This document shows, one piece after another, positions 1 through 10,247 of a stretch of 64,000 bases of DNA. This DNA comes from Collimonas sp. OK307 (GTDB lineage Bacteria; Pseudomonadota; Gammaproteobacteria; Burkholderiales; Burkholderiaceae_D), in contig NZ_FOQI01000007.1 in NCBI RefSeq assembly GCF_900113705.1, positions 117,074 through 181,073 of the forward strand, read 5' to 3'. The notes below the pieces were generated by a model. It made no database searches. It was not told where the DNA came from and worked only from the letters and a program-made list of their open reading frames with translations. The translations under genes and the position numbers were made by a program. Numbering within the stretch: position 1 is the first letter of the stretch; each line of letters opens with the position of its first letter.

Positions 1-207
1 ATGAGTTACCCATTCCGGAAAAAGTAAAGCTGGATGTTGAATATCTGCAGCGGCAATCTTTTTCTCTTGATATGAAAATTATGTTTCTCACTTTTTTGAA
101 AGTTATCCGAAGAGATGGGATTACGCATTGATAATTTGCAAATGCCGAAAAATTTATCCAGAAAGTACTCAAATTTTCTTATGGTCGTTAATCGCTGAAT
201 TGCCCAC
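1..207. other. Upstream intergenic segment or gene tail, no gene called
   Basis: AT-rich stretch before the first clear gene. No reading frame here has a recognisable protein, and no convincing terminator or promoter was seen. It may carry the tail of a gene that starts outside the window. Confidence 0.4.
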
Positions 208-2142
208 ATGATTCCTTTTTTAAGCCTCTCGCGTCTTCATAAGCAAATAATTGCAGTCACTGCAGATATTATTCTGTTGCCATTAACGTTTTGTTTGGCG
301 ATATGGTTACGTCACGACGGTCTTAATAGTTGGTTGTTGCATCAATATGGCTTGTTGATTACCGCGTTACCCTTGATATCGATCCCTATTTTCATCAAGC
401 TAGGGCTGTATAGAGCTGTCATTCGTTTCATCGACCACAAGATTGTTTACGTTGTGGTCTTTGGTGTAACGTTATCGGTGATTGCATTGGGTGCTCTTGG
501 CACTTTTACGCAAACTGCGGGATACTCCCGCGCAGTTTTTGGTATCTATTGGGTTAGTGCAATCTTATATGTGACCGCAAGCCGATTCTTGGCGCGAAGC
601 TACCTGCTACGTGCCAGCGGGGTGAAAGGGGTGGTGCGGGTTGCAATTTATGGGGCTGGTCAGGCCGGTACACAGTTGGCGAGTGCGCTCCGAGCGGGCA
701 ACGAGTACTTACCTGTTGCGTTTATTGATGACAAGAAGGAATTGAACAAGGCGTCTATCGCCGGTATCAAAGTTCACACCGCTGACGATTTACCTAATTT
801 AATTGCCCGGTACAATTTCAAAGAGATTTTGCTGGCAATGCCGTCCCTGAGTAAGCTGCAGCAAAAACATATTCTCGATAAATTAGAGCCGCTCAAAGTC
901 AAAATCAAGGTAACGCCACCCATCAAGAGCTTGATTAATGGCGAGCTGCGCGTGCAGGATATTCGCGAAGTCGAAATCGAGGATTTACTGGGGCGTGATC
1001 CGGTCGAGCCTAATCCGGACTTGATATCAGCGTGTATTACGAACAAATCTGTGTTGGTGACTGGAGCAGGCGGCTCCATAGGGTCTGAGCTATGTCGCCA
1101 GATTATCAGGCAACGTCCGTCACGACTGATTTTGCTGGAAATGTCAGAGTTTGGTTTGTACGCGATTGAGCAGGAGTTGGCCGAGTTGCAGCGGAGCTTA
1201 GGGCTAAAAATTGAATTATTGCCGTTTCTTAGCTCTGTGTTGGAAACTGAGAAATGTACTCGCATCATGCGTACCTTTGGCGTTGAAACGGTGTACCACG
1301 CTGCAGCCTATAAACATGTGCCATTGGTTGAACATAATCCGATTGAGGGCATCCGGAATAATGTGTTTGGTACCTTAAGCGTGGCGAAAGCGGCGATGGC
1401 CGCTGGCGTCAAATCATTCGTACTGATTTCTACTGACAAGGCGGTGCGCCCGACGAACGTAATGGGTTCAACCAAACGTTTCGCTGAGTTGATATTGCAA
1501 GCATTTTCACGTGTACAAGCTAAGGGTGCATCAAAGACCAGATTCTGTATGGTGCGTTTTGGTAATGTGCTCGGTTCGTCCGGTTCAGTGGTGCCTTTGT
1601 TTCGCAAGCAGATCATGGCGGGCGGGCCGCTTACCTTGACTCATCCTGAAATTACCCGCTATTTCATGACGATCCCGGAAGCTGCCCAGTTGGTATTGCA
1701 AGCGAGTGCCATGGGTCAGGGCGGGGACGTATTTGTATTGGATATGGGAGACCCGGTAAAAATCATTGATCTGGCGACGCGAATGGTGCATTTAAGCGGA
1801 CTGGATGTATTGTCTGATTTGACGCCCGATGGCACCATAGAAATCAACCATGTCGGCCTGCGACCTGGAGAAAAGCTCTACGAAGAGCTTTTGATTGGTG
1901 AAAATGTCGAAGGGACAGAGCATCCGTTGATCATGCGCGCGCAAGAAGTAGAGATTCCGTGGGTGATTTTGGAAGGGTTGTTGAATAAGTTGGAAGAAGC
2001 ATGCGCCAATTTTGACCATGAGGAAGTGCGAGAATTATTATTGCGTACAGTCGCCGAGTATACGCCGCAGTGTGGAATTGAAGATTTCATATGGCGCGCC
2101 AAACGCCACTTACCAGAAGCGGGCGACACGACGCTGCATTAA
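208..2142 (+). CDS. Membrane-bound nucleotide-sugar dehydratase/epimerase, CapD/WbpM/PglF type
   Basis: A 644-residue polysaccharide biosynthesis protein. The first ~140 residues hold several hydrophobic membrane segments, followed by a CoA-binding-like Rossmann region (GAGQAGTQLA, about 150-160). The C-terminal half is an SDR-type catalytic domain with the NAD-binding motif GAGGSIGSELC (about 287-297) and the STDKAVRPTNVMGSTKR segment typical of UDP-GlcNAc 4,6-dehydratases, in which the usual Tyr is replaced by Met. Such proteins make UDP-4-keto-6-deoxy sugars for O-antigen, capsule or glycosylation at the inner face of the membrane. The length matches the large WbpM/PglF class. The following genes (phosphomannomutase, heptosyltransferase) also concern envelope sugars. 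The exact sugar product cannot be read from sequence. Confidence 0.92.
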   Translation: MIPFLSLSRLHKQIIAVTADIILLPLTFCLAIWLRHDGLNSWLLHQYGLLITALPLISIPIFIKLGLYRAVIRFIDHKIVYVVVFGVTLSVIALGALGTFTQTAGYSRAVFGIYWVSAILYVTASRFLARSYLLRASGVKGVVRVAIYGAGQAGTQLASALRAGNEYLPVAFIDDKKELNKASIAGIKVHTADDLPNLIARYNFKEILLAMPSLSKLQQKHILDKLEPLKVKIKVTPPIKSLINGELRVQDIREVEIEDLLGRDPVEPNPDLISACITNKSVLVTGAGGSIGSELCRQIIRQRPSRLILLEMSEFGLYAIEQELAELQRSLGLKIELLPFLSSVLETEKCTRIMRTFGVETVYHAAAYKHVPLVEHNPIEGIRNNVFGTLSVAKAAMAAGVKSFVLISTDKAVRPTNVMGSTKRFAELILQAFSRVQAKGASKTRFCMVRFGNVLGSSGSVVPLFRKQIMAGGPLTLTHPEITRYFMTIPEAAQLVLQASAMGQGGDVFVLDMGDPVKIIDLATRMVHLSGLDVLSDLTPDGTIEINHVGLRPGEKLYEELLIGENVEGTEHPLIMRAQEVEIPWVILEGLLNKLEEACANFDHEEVRELLLRTVAEYTPQCGIEDFIWRAKRHLPEAGDTTLH

Positions 2143-2187
2143 CACAGGCGGAAAAATTTTGATTGAATTTCATTTGTCGGGGGTGGC

Positions 2188-2508
2188 ATGGATTTATCCG
2201 GATTAACAGTAGTTGAGTTGCGTGCATTGCAGGATCAAGTCAAGCAAGCTTTGAAAGATCGTGAGCACCTGGAATTGGCCAAGGCACGCGAACAAATTTT
2301 GGCAATCGCCCAAAATGCGGGGATCTCACTGCAGGATTTGCTGGGCGCTCAGTCGCGCGGCAAGCACGCTGCGTCCAAGACCAAAGTGGCGGTTCGTTAT
2401 CGCCATCCGTCGGATCCGTTGTTGCAATGGACCGGCCGTGGTCGTCAGCCTAAATGGGTTCAGGACTGGGTCGCTTCCGGTAAGTCGCTGGACGCCATAC
2501 GCGTGTAA
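2188..2508 (+). CDS. H-NS family nucleoid-associated protein
   Basis: A 106-residue protein with an N-terminal charged coiled-coil (about 1-45, rich in Leu/Glu/Lys) for oligomerisation and a C-terminal DNA-binding module. The C-terminus carries RGRQPKWVQDW, the GR/QP core by which H-NS-like proteins (HvrA/BpH3 types in betaproteobacteria) contact AT-rich minor grooves. The start ATG follows a G-rich GGGGGTGG sequence. It sits 45 bp after the CapD-like gene and is followed by a strong hairpin, so it closes that transcription unit. It is probably one of several H-NS paralogues; its targets are unknown. Confidence 0.88.
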   Translation: MDLSGLTVVELRALQDQVKQALKDREHLELAKAREQILAIAQNAGISLQDLLGAQSRGKHAASKTKVAVRYRHPSDPLLQWTGRGRQPKWVQDWVASGKSLDAIRV

Positions 2509-2565
2509 CAATCACTGTTGTTTCTGTCGTCTGAAAAATAGTGCTGGCCTGACGACCGGCACTCA

Positions 2566-2605
2566 AAACTAAGACAGTGCCTGGAACCGGGCACTGTCTT
2601 AGTTT
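2566..2605. terminator. Hairpin terminator after the H-NS-like gene
   Basis: A perfect 16-bp inverted repeat (AAACTAAGACAGTGCC and its complement) with an 8-nt loop. The arms begin with AAA and end with TTT, so it could act in both directions. It separates the H-NS-like gene from the phosphomannomutase gene. Confidence 0.75.
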
Positions 2606-2702
2606 CGGCTAAACGTCCCATTTCTGCTGGTAGTGGCATGTGAACCAACAATTCACTGCGATTTTCTTGCCACAGAACGCCACATTCTCATTAAATAAAA
2701 CC

Positions 2703-4091
2703 ATGCTCCCGCTTTCAAAATCGATATTCAAGGCCTATGACATCCGCGGTGTCGTCGGCACCACGTTAGACGCCGGCATTGCTCGCCAAATCGGGCAGGC
2801 GTTCGGCGTTGCTGCGCGTGCCAAAGGCGAACAAGTAGTGATTATCGGCCGCGACGGCCGTTTATCCGGACCGGAACTGACCGCTGCCCTGGCAACCGGT
2901 TTGCAGGACGTCGGTGTGGATGTGGTGGATCTCGGCGTCGTGGTGACACCCATGGTGTATTTCGCGACCCATATACTTGGGGCGCAATCCGGGATCATGG
3001 TCACAGGCAGTCACAATCCTCCCGATTACAACGGGTTCAAGATGGTGCTGGCCGGTGAGGCGATATACGGCGACACCATTCAGCAGTTGTATCAGGCTAT
3101 TGCGAATGGCAGTGTCAAGGCTACCGTGCCGGCGCCGGCCGGTAGCTATCGCCAGCATGACATCAAGGATGCCTATCTGCAGCGCATCGTGGGCGATACC
3201 AAATTGGCGCGGCCAATGAAGATCGTGGTCGATTGCGGCAACGGCGTGGCTGGCGCTTTTGCCGGCGAACTGTATCGCGCACTCGGATGCGAGGTGCAGG
3301 AACTGTTTTGTGAAGTGGACGGCACTTTCCCTAATCACCATCCCGATCCGGCGCATCCGGAGAATCTGCAGGACGTGATTCGTGCCTTGCAAAATTCCGA
3401 CGCCGAGTTGGGATTGGCATTCGACGGCGATGGCGATCGTCTCGGTGTCGTCACCAAGGATGGCCAGATTATCTATCCGGACCGGCAGCTGATGTTGTTC
3501 GCCGCAGATGTGCTGACGCGTCATCCAGGCCGCGAGATTCTGTATGACGTCAAATGTACCCGCCACCTGGCGCCATGGATTGCCAAACACGGCGGTAAAC
3601 CCCTGATGTGGAAAACCGGTCACTCGCTGGTCAAGGCCAAGATGCGTGAAACAGGCGCGCCGCTGGGCGGCGAAATGAGCGGTCATGTCTTCTTCAAAGA
3701 CCGCTGGTACGGCTTTGATGACGGTCTGTACGCCGGCGTGCGCTTGCTGGAACTGCTGAGTCGCGAAAGCGATCCGTCGGCAGTGTTGAATGCATTGCCG
3801 CAATCCTCCAGCACACCTGAATTGCAATTGAAACTGGAAGAAGGGGAGAATTTCGCCCTGATCGAGAAATTACAGCGCGAAGCGAATTTCCCCGGATCTG
3901 ACGAAATTATCAAGATCGACGGCTTGCGTGTTGAATATGCAGATGGTTTCGGCCTGGCTCGCTCATCCAACACTACGCCGGTCGTAGTAATGCGCTTCGA
4001 GGCTGAGTCGGAACAGGCTCTGGCTCGGATCCAGTCTGAGTTCAAGCGCGTGATTCTGGCTGCCAAGCCCGATGCATCGCTGCCTTTCTAA
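2703..4091 (+). CDS. Phosphomannomutase/phosphoglucomutase (AlgC/ManB type)
   Basis: A 462-residue alpha-D-phosphohexomutase interconverting hexose 1- and 6-phosphates, supplying GDP-mannose and UDP-glucose precursors for LPS and exopolysaccharide. The start is placed at the ATG giving MLPLSKSIFKAYDIRG, which matches the family N-terminus; an upstream GTG at 2640 would add 21 unconserved residues. Visible motifs are the phosphoserine loop TGSHNPPDYNG (about residue 100), the Mg-binding loop AFDGDGDRLG (about 240) and the sugar-binding GGEMSGH loop (about 320). All four family domains appear present. It is followed after 24 bp by the heptosyltransferase gene, suggesting co-transcription. Confidence 0.93.
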   Translation: MLPLSKSIFKAYDIRGVVGTTLDAGIARQIGQAFGVAARAKGEQVVIIGRDGRLSGPELTAALATGLQDVGVDVVDLGVVVTPMVYFATHILGAQSGIMVTGSHNPPDYNGFKMVLAGEAIYGDTIQQLYQAIANGSVKATVPAPAGSYRQHDIKDAYLQRIVGDTKLARPMKIVVDCGNGVAGAFAGELYRALGCEVQELFCEVDGTFPNHHPDPAHPENLQDVIRALQNSDAELGLAFDGDGDRLGVVTKDGQIIYPDRQLMLFAADVLTRHPGREILYDVKCTRHLAPWIAKHGGKPLMWKTGHSLVKAKMRETGAPLGGEMSGHVFFKDRWYGFDDGLYAGVRLLELLSRESDPSAVLNALPQSSSTPELQLKLEEGENFALIEKLQREANFPGSDEIIKIDGLRVEYADGFGLARSSNTTPVVVMRFEAESEQALARIQSEFKRVILAAKPDASLPF

Positions 4092-4115
4092 TCAACCCGT
4101 CGAAGCGGCTCCGAT

Positions 4116-5147
4116 TTGAACATCCTGATCGTTCGCGTCTCCTCTTTAGGCGATGTGGTGCATAACATGCCAATGGTGTCAGACATCCGACGTCATTATC
4201 CCGACGCGAATATCGACTGGGTCGTGGAAGAAGGTTACACCGGCCTGGTGCGCATGAATCCTGATGTGCGCCGCATCATACCGATTGCCCTGCGCCGTTG
4301 GCGCAAAAGCCTGTTGTCTGCCGCGACCCGGGCGGAAATGTCTAATTTCCGACAGCAACTCAAACAGGACGCCTACGATATCGTGTTCGATACGCAAGGT
4401 TTGCTGAAAACCAGCGTAGTAATGCGGATGGCGCGGCTTGCTCCCGGTGGCCAACGGGTCGGATTGGCAAACGCGACCGAGGGCTCCGGCTATGAGCCGC
4501 TGTCACGCATATTTCATACCAAGAGTGTCGAAGTAGGCCTGCATACGCACGCTGTATTGCGCGCCCGCGAAGTGGCGGCAAAGGCGCTCGGCTATAGCGT
4601 TGATGGCGTTGCAGATTTCAATCTGCATCCTCCTGCGATGACGCCCGCAGAGCGGCCCGCATGGCTGTCGGAGGAGGCATATGCAGTTTTTTTTCATGGC
4701 ACGGCGCGCGCTGCCAAGCAATGGCCGAATGCTAGTTGGGTGCGCATTGCCGCCTTGCTCGCCGAACGCGGTCTGCCAGTGTTGCTGCCCTGGGGCAGCG
4801 ATGGCGAAAGAAAAACTGCGGAGCAGTTGGCCAGCCAAATGACCAATGCGCAGGTGCTCCCCAAATTGCCATTGATGGAAGCGGTCTTGCTGGCCCAGCG
4901 TGCCGCATTGGTGATAGGCGTCGATACCGGCCTGACCCATATCGCTGCGGCATTCAACCGTCCGACCATTGAGTTATATTGCGATTCGCCTCGCTGGAAA
5001 ACCGAAGGCAACTGGTCATCGCAAATTATCAACCTGGGTGAACTTGGCGCGGCTCCTACCGTGGAACAGGTTGCATTAGCGGTGGACAAGCTGACGCAAC
5101 AAATCGACTGGCGGAAGGCAGCAGGAGTCGAACCTACCCGGGAGTGA
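4116..5147 (+). CDS. waaC: Lipopolysaccharide heptosyltransferase I
   Basis: A 343-residue GT9-family glycosyltransferase that adds the first L-glycero-D-manno-heptose to Kdo2-lipid A at the cytoplasmic face of the inner membrane. The N-terminus MNILIVRVSSLGDVVHNMP is the classic WaaC signature and the C-terminal domain has the donor-site motif GVDTGLTHIAAA (about 269-280). The start codon is TTG, chosen because the conserved N-terminus begins there. The last 12 codons (from Trp332) lie antisense to the 3' half of the tRNA-Sec gene, so the C-terminal tail is dictated by the tRNA sequence and is unlikely to be conserved. kdoO and waaA lie 9 kb away on the same strand. Confidence 0.93.
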   Translation: MNILIVRVSSLGDVVHNMPMVSDIRRHYPDANIDWVVEEGYTGLVRMNPDVRRIIPIALRRWRKSLLSAATRAEMSNFRQQLKQDAYDIVFDTQGLLKTSVVMRMARLAPGGQRVGLANATEGSGYEPLSRIFHTKSVEVGLHTHAVLRAREVAAKALGYSVDGVADFNLHPPAMTPAERPAWLSEEAYAVFFHGTARAAKQWPNASWVRIAALLAERGLPVLLPWGSDGERKTAEQLASQMTNAQVLPKLPLMEAVLLAQRAALVIGVDTGLTHIAAAFNRPTIELYCDSPRWKTEGNWSSQIINLGELGAAPTVEQVALAVDKLTQQIDWRKAAGVEPTRE

Positions 5148-5204
5148 CTGGCACCCCCCACCGGGTTTGAAGCCCGGCCGCATCACCGGATACGTGTGCC
5201 TTCC
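5109..5204 (-). tRNA. selC: tRNA-Sec (anticodon UCA)
   Basis: On the minus strand the sequence begins GGAAGGCA and ends TGCCTTCCG-CCA, giving the long acceptor stem typical of bacterial tRNA-Sec. The anticodon arm is CCGGG-CTTCAAA-CCCGG, placing UCA at the anticodon. A long GC-rich variable arm follows, then the T-arm with GGTTCGACTCC. Length is 96 nt including an encoded CCA. It lies just downstream of selB on the same strand and overlaps the last 39 bp of waaC on the other. It decodes UGA as selenocysteine with SelA and SelB; the UGA in fdnG is the clear local target. I worked the fold out by eye. Confidence 0.95.
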
Positions 5205-5264
5205 TTGGTGCGCATGGTGCGCGCTTGGTGCGTTATCTTATCCTGATTCGCCATTCCAGCGCCA

Positions 5265-7205
5265 TCAGAACCAGACCATCTCGCCGCCGCGCAATACGTG
5301 CGCATCACGTATGCGGCGGGTATAACCTATTCGATCGAAAAATTCCAGAATCTGGATGGCGCGCTTACGGCCTAGTCCTGTGGCGTCACGCCAGCGTGCG
5401 GCATTCACTCCGGTAGTAACTGCAGAGCCGTGCTCTGGCCTTTGTTCGCTAGCCACGCTCGCCAGCAGCGTAGCTAATTCACGGACACGCTCATGGTGAT
5501 AAAACAGGTCGCGCTCAATTTGATATACCAGTCCTTGCCGCAGTAATTTACGCAATAGCTGCCGCACCGATTCCTCTGGAATTTTGTGTGTCTGCGCCAG
5601 TTCACGCACCCAGGGCGGATCAAATCCGGCGGCGGCCAGTGTTGGAAGCAGTTGCTGCGCCAGCGCCTGTTCGTCGTCTGACAGCGTTATCTTATGCTGC
5701 GGCAGGTGCAGCCACGGCCCGCTGCGCTGAATCGTCGCATCGCCTGTGAGGGAATCGACCACTGCCAACCACAGCGCGCTGTCCAGTGTCGGCAGCGTCA
5801 TCCGTCGCAGGCGTGTGACGTCCACGCCTTGTTCGTCAGGAAAGCGTGCATGAAACTCTGTGAGCGCGGTAACCGTCAGCGTTCTTAAAGACTGCCATTG
5901 GGCAGACAGCATGACAAACGTATCCTGCTCTTGCGAACCGGTCGCAATGGATTGAACATCTTCCGGCAGTTGCAATGCGGTGGATGGCAATCCGCTGAGC
6001 TGCACCAGCATGGACTGGCGCACGCCGCCAGGCGCAGCTGCCTGCAGCAGCGCGCTGATGCCGGCGCCATTCAGCATGTGTTCGATCGCATCGAGCCAGG
6101 CGTGGCGTTCCGGCGTGCGACGCTTGCGTGCAGGGGCCGCCGGATCCAGCACATGGCCACCGCCGATGGTCATGTTTGCCTGCGCATTGCGGACGATAAA
6201 GCGGTCGCCCGGAATCACGCAGACAGGAGTTTCAAATTGCAGCTGCACTCTGCCGTGGTTGCCCGGAGATAGCGTATTTCCTTCCAGTAGCGTGACCAGG
6301 GCAACTTGATGCAAGGTACCTAAGTGCACATGCAGAGGAGAGCGATTACGCAGCAATACTCCGGCATGGGCCGACAGCTGAAGTTCCACATCAATCCGTG
6401 TCGACGGTGTCATTGCGCGCGGATCGGCCAGCCAGTCGCCGCGCTTGATGGCATCCTTGTCGATACCGCTCAGGTTGAGTGCGCAACGCTGCCCGGCGTG
6501 GCCGCTGGAGGCAGAGCGGTTTTGTACATGCAGGCTGCGGACGCGCGCCATGTCGCCGGCCGGCATCAGCGCGACGTGATCGCCGACGTCGACCCGGCCG
6601 GAAAAAACGGTTCCGGTTGCCACTGTGCCGTGTCCTGCAAGGGTAAACACCCGGTCGATCGCCAGCCTGAATAGTCCATCATCGCGATGTGGTTGCATGC
6701 GCTGTGCAACCTCTTGCAAATGGTGCTGCAGGGCGGCGGTTCCCGCATCTTGCGAGTCATGTGCCGCAACCGGAAAGACCGGGACGCCTGCCAGCGTGGT
6801 GGTCGCCAACAATTGCTGAATTTCGCTGGTGACTTCCGCAATGCGCGCTTGATCGACACGGTCGATTTTGGTCAGAGCCACGGCGCCGGTACTGACTCCC
6901 AGCCATTGCAGGATTTCCAGGTGCTCGCGTGTTTGCGGCATGACGCCGTCATCGGCGGCAATCACCAGCAATGCAAAGTCGATGCCGGAGGCGCCCGCCA
7001 CCATGGTATGCACCAGATGCTCGTGGCCTGGCACGTCGATAAATCCCAATACTTCGCCATTCGGCAGCGGCGTGTAGGCATAACCAAGTTCAATCGAAAT
7101 GCCTCGGACCTGCTCTTCCTTGAGACGATCGGTATTGACACCTGTCAGCGCCTTGATGAGTGTGGTCTTGCCGTGATCGATATGCCCGGCGGTGCCGACG
7201 ATCAT
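5265..7205 (-). CDS. selB: Selenocysteine-specific translation elongation factor SelB
   Basis: A 646-residue EF-Tu-like GTPase that carries Sec-tRNA-Sec to the ribosome at UGA codons followed by a SECIS hairpin. The N-terminal GTPase domain shows G1 [13 protein letters not shown] (5-17), G3 DVPGHEHLV (about 58-66) and G4 TKID (about 112-115). EF-Tu-like beta barrels follow, then a C-terminal array of winged-helix domains (roughly 380-646) that binds SECIS RNA. Its start overlaps the selA stop by 4 bp, so translation is probably coupled. tRNA-Sec follows 60 bp downstream. Length agrees with the ~614-640 residue bacterial family. Confidence 0.96.
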   Translation of the reverse strand: MIVGTAGHIDHGKTTLIKALTGVNTDRLKEEQVRGISIELGYAYTPLPNGEVLGFIDVPGHEHLVHTMVAGASGIDFALLVIAADDGVMPQTREHLEILQWLGVSTGAVALTKIDRVDQARIAEVTSEIQQLLATTTLAGVPVFPVAAHDSQDAGTAALQHHLQEVAQRMQPHRDDGLFRLAIDRVFTLAGHGTVATGTVFSGRVDVGDHVALMPAGDMARVRSLHVQNRSASSGHAGQRCALNLSGIDKDAIKRGDWLADPRAMTPSTRIDVELQLSAHAGVLLRNRSPLHVHLGTLHQVALVTLLEGNTLSPGNHGRVQLQFETPVCVIPGDRFIVRNAQANMTIGGGHVLDPAAPARKRRTPERHAWLDAIEHMLNGAGISALLQAAAPGGVRQSMLVQLSGLPSTALQLPEDVQSIATGSQEQDTFVMLSAQWQSLRTLTVTALTEFHARFPDEQGVDVTRLRRMTLPTLDSALWLAVVDSLTGDATIQRSGPWLHLPQHKITLSDDEQALAQQLLPTLAAAGFDPPWVRELAQTHKIPEESVRQLLRKLLRQGLVYQIERDLFYHHERVRELATLLASVASEQRPEHGSAVTTGVNAARWRDATGLGRKRAIQILEFFDRIGYTRRIRDAHVLRGGEMVWF

Positions 7206-8659
7206 AGGGACAGATCCAGCAACTGCGTGTTGAACAAGCCCTCATCACGTTCTTCCAGGCAGCGGCAATCCAGCCACAGTGCGTCGTTGGCAATCCGTCC
7301 GATGACTGGGCGCGACAATTGGCGCAGGGCTTTTTCCAGTTTGTCGAGCGCGCGGCCATGGCGCTTGCCGCCATTGGCAGCATTTCCGGCACGCACCACC
7401 AGGCCGTAACTCGGCAGCTGGTCGACTGGCAGTGCGCCACTGCCAATCTGACTGAACATTGCTTCTGCGGTGACGGTGTAGTGGCTTCCCAATGCAATCT
7501 GCAATACGCTCAGCAGGCGTTCAGCCTGAGCACGTATATGCAACTGGTTGCGGGTAAGCAGGCGCAAGGTTGTGAGGCGCTCCGCCAGAAATTCCGGCGC
7601 CAGATAAAGTCTTAATACCGGCTCCAGTGCGGCCAGGGTAAGCTTCCCGACGCGTAATGCCCGTTTCAGCGGATTTTTTTTGATGCGGGCTATCAAGTCT
7701 GCGCGGCCGACGATAAGCCCTGCCTGCGGCCCGCCCAGCAGCTTGTCGCCGCTGAACGTCACCAGATCAGCTCCTTGCCGTATGGTTTCCCGTACCGTTG
7801 TCTCTCCGGGAAGGCCCCACTGCGTCAGGTCAACCAATGTGCCGCTGCCAAGATCAACCGTAACAGGCAGTCCGTGTGGCCGCGCCAGTTCTGCCAGCGT
7901 GGAAACGTCAACACTACGCGTGAAGCCGCTGATGGCGTAATTACTGCAATGAACCTTCATCAGCATCGCGCTGCGCGGTGTGATGGCGTTGGCGTAATCC
8001 GCCGGATGGGTACGGTTGGTGGTGCCGATTTCCACCAGTTTTGCTCCCGCGCGCTGCATGATGTCGGGGATGCGGAATGCGCCGCCGATTTCGACCAGTT
8101 CACCGCGCGAGACGATGACTTCTTTCTTCTGCGCCAGTGCATTCAGCATCAGTAGTACGGCGGCAGCGTTGTTGTTGACAACGGTGGCCGCTTCGGCGCC
8201 GGTGAGTTCGCACAATATGTCTTCAACCAGGTTGTCACGGTCGCCGCGGCCACCGGTTTCCAGATCGAATTCAAGATTGCCGGGAGATGTCAACGCACTG
8301 ATTACCGCCTGCACCGCCTCATCCGGCAGCAGCGCGCGACCGAGATTGGTATGCAGCACAGTGCCGGTAAGATTGAACAATGCGCGCAGATGCAATCGAC
8401 TGGCAGCTACCAGCTGCTTTCCGAGAATCTCGACCAGCTGTGAATTATCCACATCTGCCTGCACCAGTTTGCCGGCAAGGGCATCGGCCCTGAGCTTATC
8501 CAGATGCTTGCGTACAGCTGCAGTGAACTGAGTGCGCCCGTATTGCGCCATCAGCGGCTGGGCTTCAGTCAGGTTCAGAATACGATCGACCGAGGGAATG
8601 TCGCTGACAGAGGCGATCGAGGTAGTGGCTGCCTCGGCTTGCGTGATTGCACCAGCCAT
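7202..8659 (-). CDS. selA: L-seryl-tRNA(Sec) selenium transferase SelA
   Basis: A 485-residue PLP-dependent enzyme that converts Ser-tRNA-Sec to Sec-tRNA-Sec using selenophosphate, in the cytoplasm as a large ring oligomer. The PLP lysine is visible in [14 protein letters not shown] (Lys306 by my count), preceded by the [11 protein letters not shown] segment that binds the cofactor. It directly abuts fdhE (no gap) and overlaps selB by 4 bp, forming a translationally coupled fdhE-selA-selB unit. Selenophosphate synthetase (selD), needed for its substrate, is not in this window. Confidence 0.96.
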   Translation of the reverse strand: MAGAITQAEAATTSIASVSDIPSVDRILNLTEAQPLMAQYGRTQFTAAVRKHLDKLRADALAGKLVQADVDNSQLVEILGKQLVAASRLHLRALFNLTGTVLHTNLGRALLPDEAVQAVISALTSPGNLEFDLETGGRGDRDNLVEDILCELTGAEAATVVNNNAAAVLLMLNALAQKKEVIVSRGELVEIGGAFRIPDIMQRAGAKLVEIGTTNRTHPADYANAITPRSAMLMKVHCSNYAISGFTRSVDVSTLAELARPHGLPVTVDLGSGTLVDLTQWGLPGETTVRETIRQGADLVTFSGDKLLGGPQAGLIVGRADLIARIKKNPLKRALRVGKLTLAALEPVLRLYLAPEFLAERLTTLRLLTRNQLHIRAQAERLLSVLQIALGSHYTVTAEAMFSQIGSGALPVDQLPSYGLVVRAGNAANGGKRHGRALDKLEKALRQLSRPVIGRIANDALWLDCRCLEERDEGLFNTQLLDLSL

Positions 8660-9595
8660 TCAGTTCTCCGTGGATTGCCAGAGTAAGGGGTTGCCGTGGC
8701 GGCGTGCGTAAACGGTTTCGCCCATAAGCAAATCGAGGGCCACGCTGGCAAGGTCATCGGCCAGCGGTTCGAGGTAAGGATCTTTTTCCTGGTAGAAGAT
8801 CTTCAGCCAACTGTGGCATTCATCGCAGGTCTCGGCCTTGATGGCCGTCGAACCATCTTCTATGGCCTGGTAGGCGATACCTTTTGTGGAATCGCAATGG
8901 CTGCATTTGATGCGTACCATATGCCATTCGGCCGCGCACATGCTGCATTGCAGGTAGCGATGTCCCTGCGATTGCCCATCCATGCGCACCACGCTGGCAA
9001 CCGGCGGTGAGCCACAGCATGGGCACAGGCCTGGTGTATCCAGCAGCGGCACATCGCGTTCGCGAAAGCGGGTCACCAGATCGCAGCACGCCACCTGTAA
9101 GGCCGCTGCGTAAAAAGGGGCACTGGCCGGATCGACAATCTCATGATTGTTGCGCAGGATTGCTTCAGCCTGACTGTCCCGCTCGTTGGCGCTGGTTTGT
9201 TGGAGTCGGGCTACCAGTTGCGTTGCGGCCGGCGGGATGTTGCCGGCGCTTGCGACGTGTTCGAGTAATTGGCCCAAGACAGTTTGCCAGTGCGGACTAC
9301 GCACCTGGTCTGTAGCCAGAATCAGTGGCATCAAATGCGCGTGTGCCAGGTTGATGCGGGCCAGGTCCTGAGCATGATTGTCTGGCTCGCCGGCTAACTT
9401 GTTCAATGCTTGCTGCTGTGCCTCTGCCAGTACCGCCATCAGGTTCAGATAGCCGCCGATGGCATTTCCTGCCGCCAGCTGTTTCAGGCGTTGCGCGCGA
9501 TTGCTGAATACGCTGGCGCGCTCCGGCAAACGAATGCGTGGAATGGCATTGTGGTCAAGTGCTTCGATTTCGCCCGGTTCGAGGATACGTTGCAA
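8660..9595 (-). CDS. fdhE: Formate dehydrogenase accessory protein FdhE
   Basis: A 311-residue cytoplasmic protein needed for activity of respiratory formate dehydrogenases; it binds the catalytic subunit before Tat export. Pairs of CxxC motifs typical of FdhE are present: CPCCGSPP, CSMCAAEW, CSHCDST and CDECHSW, forming two rubredoxin-like metal sites in the C-terminal half. The start codon appears to be TTG (MQRILEPGEIEALD). It lies 10 bp after fdnI and abuts selA, which fits a single transcript running from the dehydrogenase genes into the selenocysteine genes. Confidence 0.94.
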   Translation of the reverse strand: MQRILEPGEIEALDHNAIPRIRLPERASVFSNRAQRLKQLAAGNAIGGYLNLMAVLAEAQQQALNKLAGEPDNHAQDLARINLAHAHLMPLILATDQVRSPHWQTVLGQLLEHVASAGNIPPAATQLVARLQQTSANERDSQAEAILRNNHEIVDPASAPFYAAALQVACCDLVTRFRERDVPLLDTPGLCPCCGSPPVASVVRMDGQSQGHRYLQCSMCAAEWHMVRIKCSHCDSTKGIAYQAIEDGSTAIKAETCDECHSWLKIFYQEKDPYLEPLADDLASVALDLLMGETVYARRHGNPLLWQSTEN

Positions 9596-9605
9596 GTCGG
9601 TTCCT

Positions 9606-10247
9606 TCATTCGTCTGTCATTTTCCGGTACCAGGCCGGATGATGCTTGCGCGCCCAGGCACGGCTTACGGTGCCACGTGTCATGGCGCCTACCGTTCCCT
9701 TGATCCAGATGGCAGCGTAAATGTGCACGACGATGCCAACAATAAGCACGAAGCCGCAAAACGCATGCAGCACCACCGCAGCCCGGATTACAAATACCGG
9801 GAACATCCAGGAAAACCAGGCGCGCCAGATGACGATACCGGACAGCAGCAGCCCTATCATACAGGCGATCATGGTCCAGAACAGCAACTTCTGGCCACCG
9901 TTGTAGCGACCCACCGGCGGCAGATTTTCTTCGCGATTGCTGACCACGTCGCGGATACCTTTTAGCCAGGCAATGTCATTCTTTTCGATCAGATTGTAAC
10001 GCCAGAAACCAACGGCCAGTATCGCAAAACAGACAAACATCACCAGCCCGATGAACGGATGCAAGATACGCGTCCAGGTGCCACCGCCCAATACAAAGGT
10101 GAGCCAGAACATCGCTGGATGGAACAACGCCAGTCCGGACAGCGCCAGCACCACAAACGTGATGGCAACCAGCCAGTGGTTGATGCGCTCCGTGGCGTTG
10201 TAACGTACGATGCGGTCTTTTTCTACATCTTGGTCGGCGTTGTTCAT
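9606..10247 (-). CDS. fdnI: Formate dehydrogenase, cytochrome b556 (gamma) subunit
   Basis: A 213-residue integral membrane cytochrome that takes electrons from the beta subunit and reduces quinone. It begins [18 protein letters not shown], a conserved haem-ligand region, and has four hydrophobic segments with the expected histidines ([30 protein letters not shown]). Its start overlaps the beta-subunit stop by 4 bp. E. coli FdnI/FdoI are 211-217 residues, so length fits. Whether it corresponds to the nitrate-linked (Fdn) or aerobic (Fdo) isoenzyme cannot be told; the symbol is by family. Confidence 0.93.
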   Translation of the reverse strand: MNNADQDVEKDRIVRYNATERINHWLVAITFVVLALSGLALFHPAMFWLTFVLGGGTWTRILHPFIGLVMFVCFAILAVGFWRYNLIEKNDIAWLKGIRDVVSNREENLPPVGRYNGGQKLLFWTMIACMIGLLLSGIVIWRAWFSWMFPVFVIRAAVVLHAFCGFVLIVGIVVHIYAAIWIKGTVGAMTRGTVSRAWARKHHPAWYRKMTDE

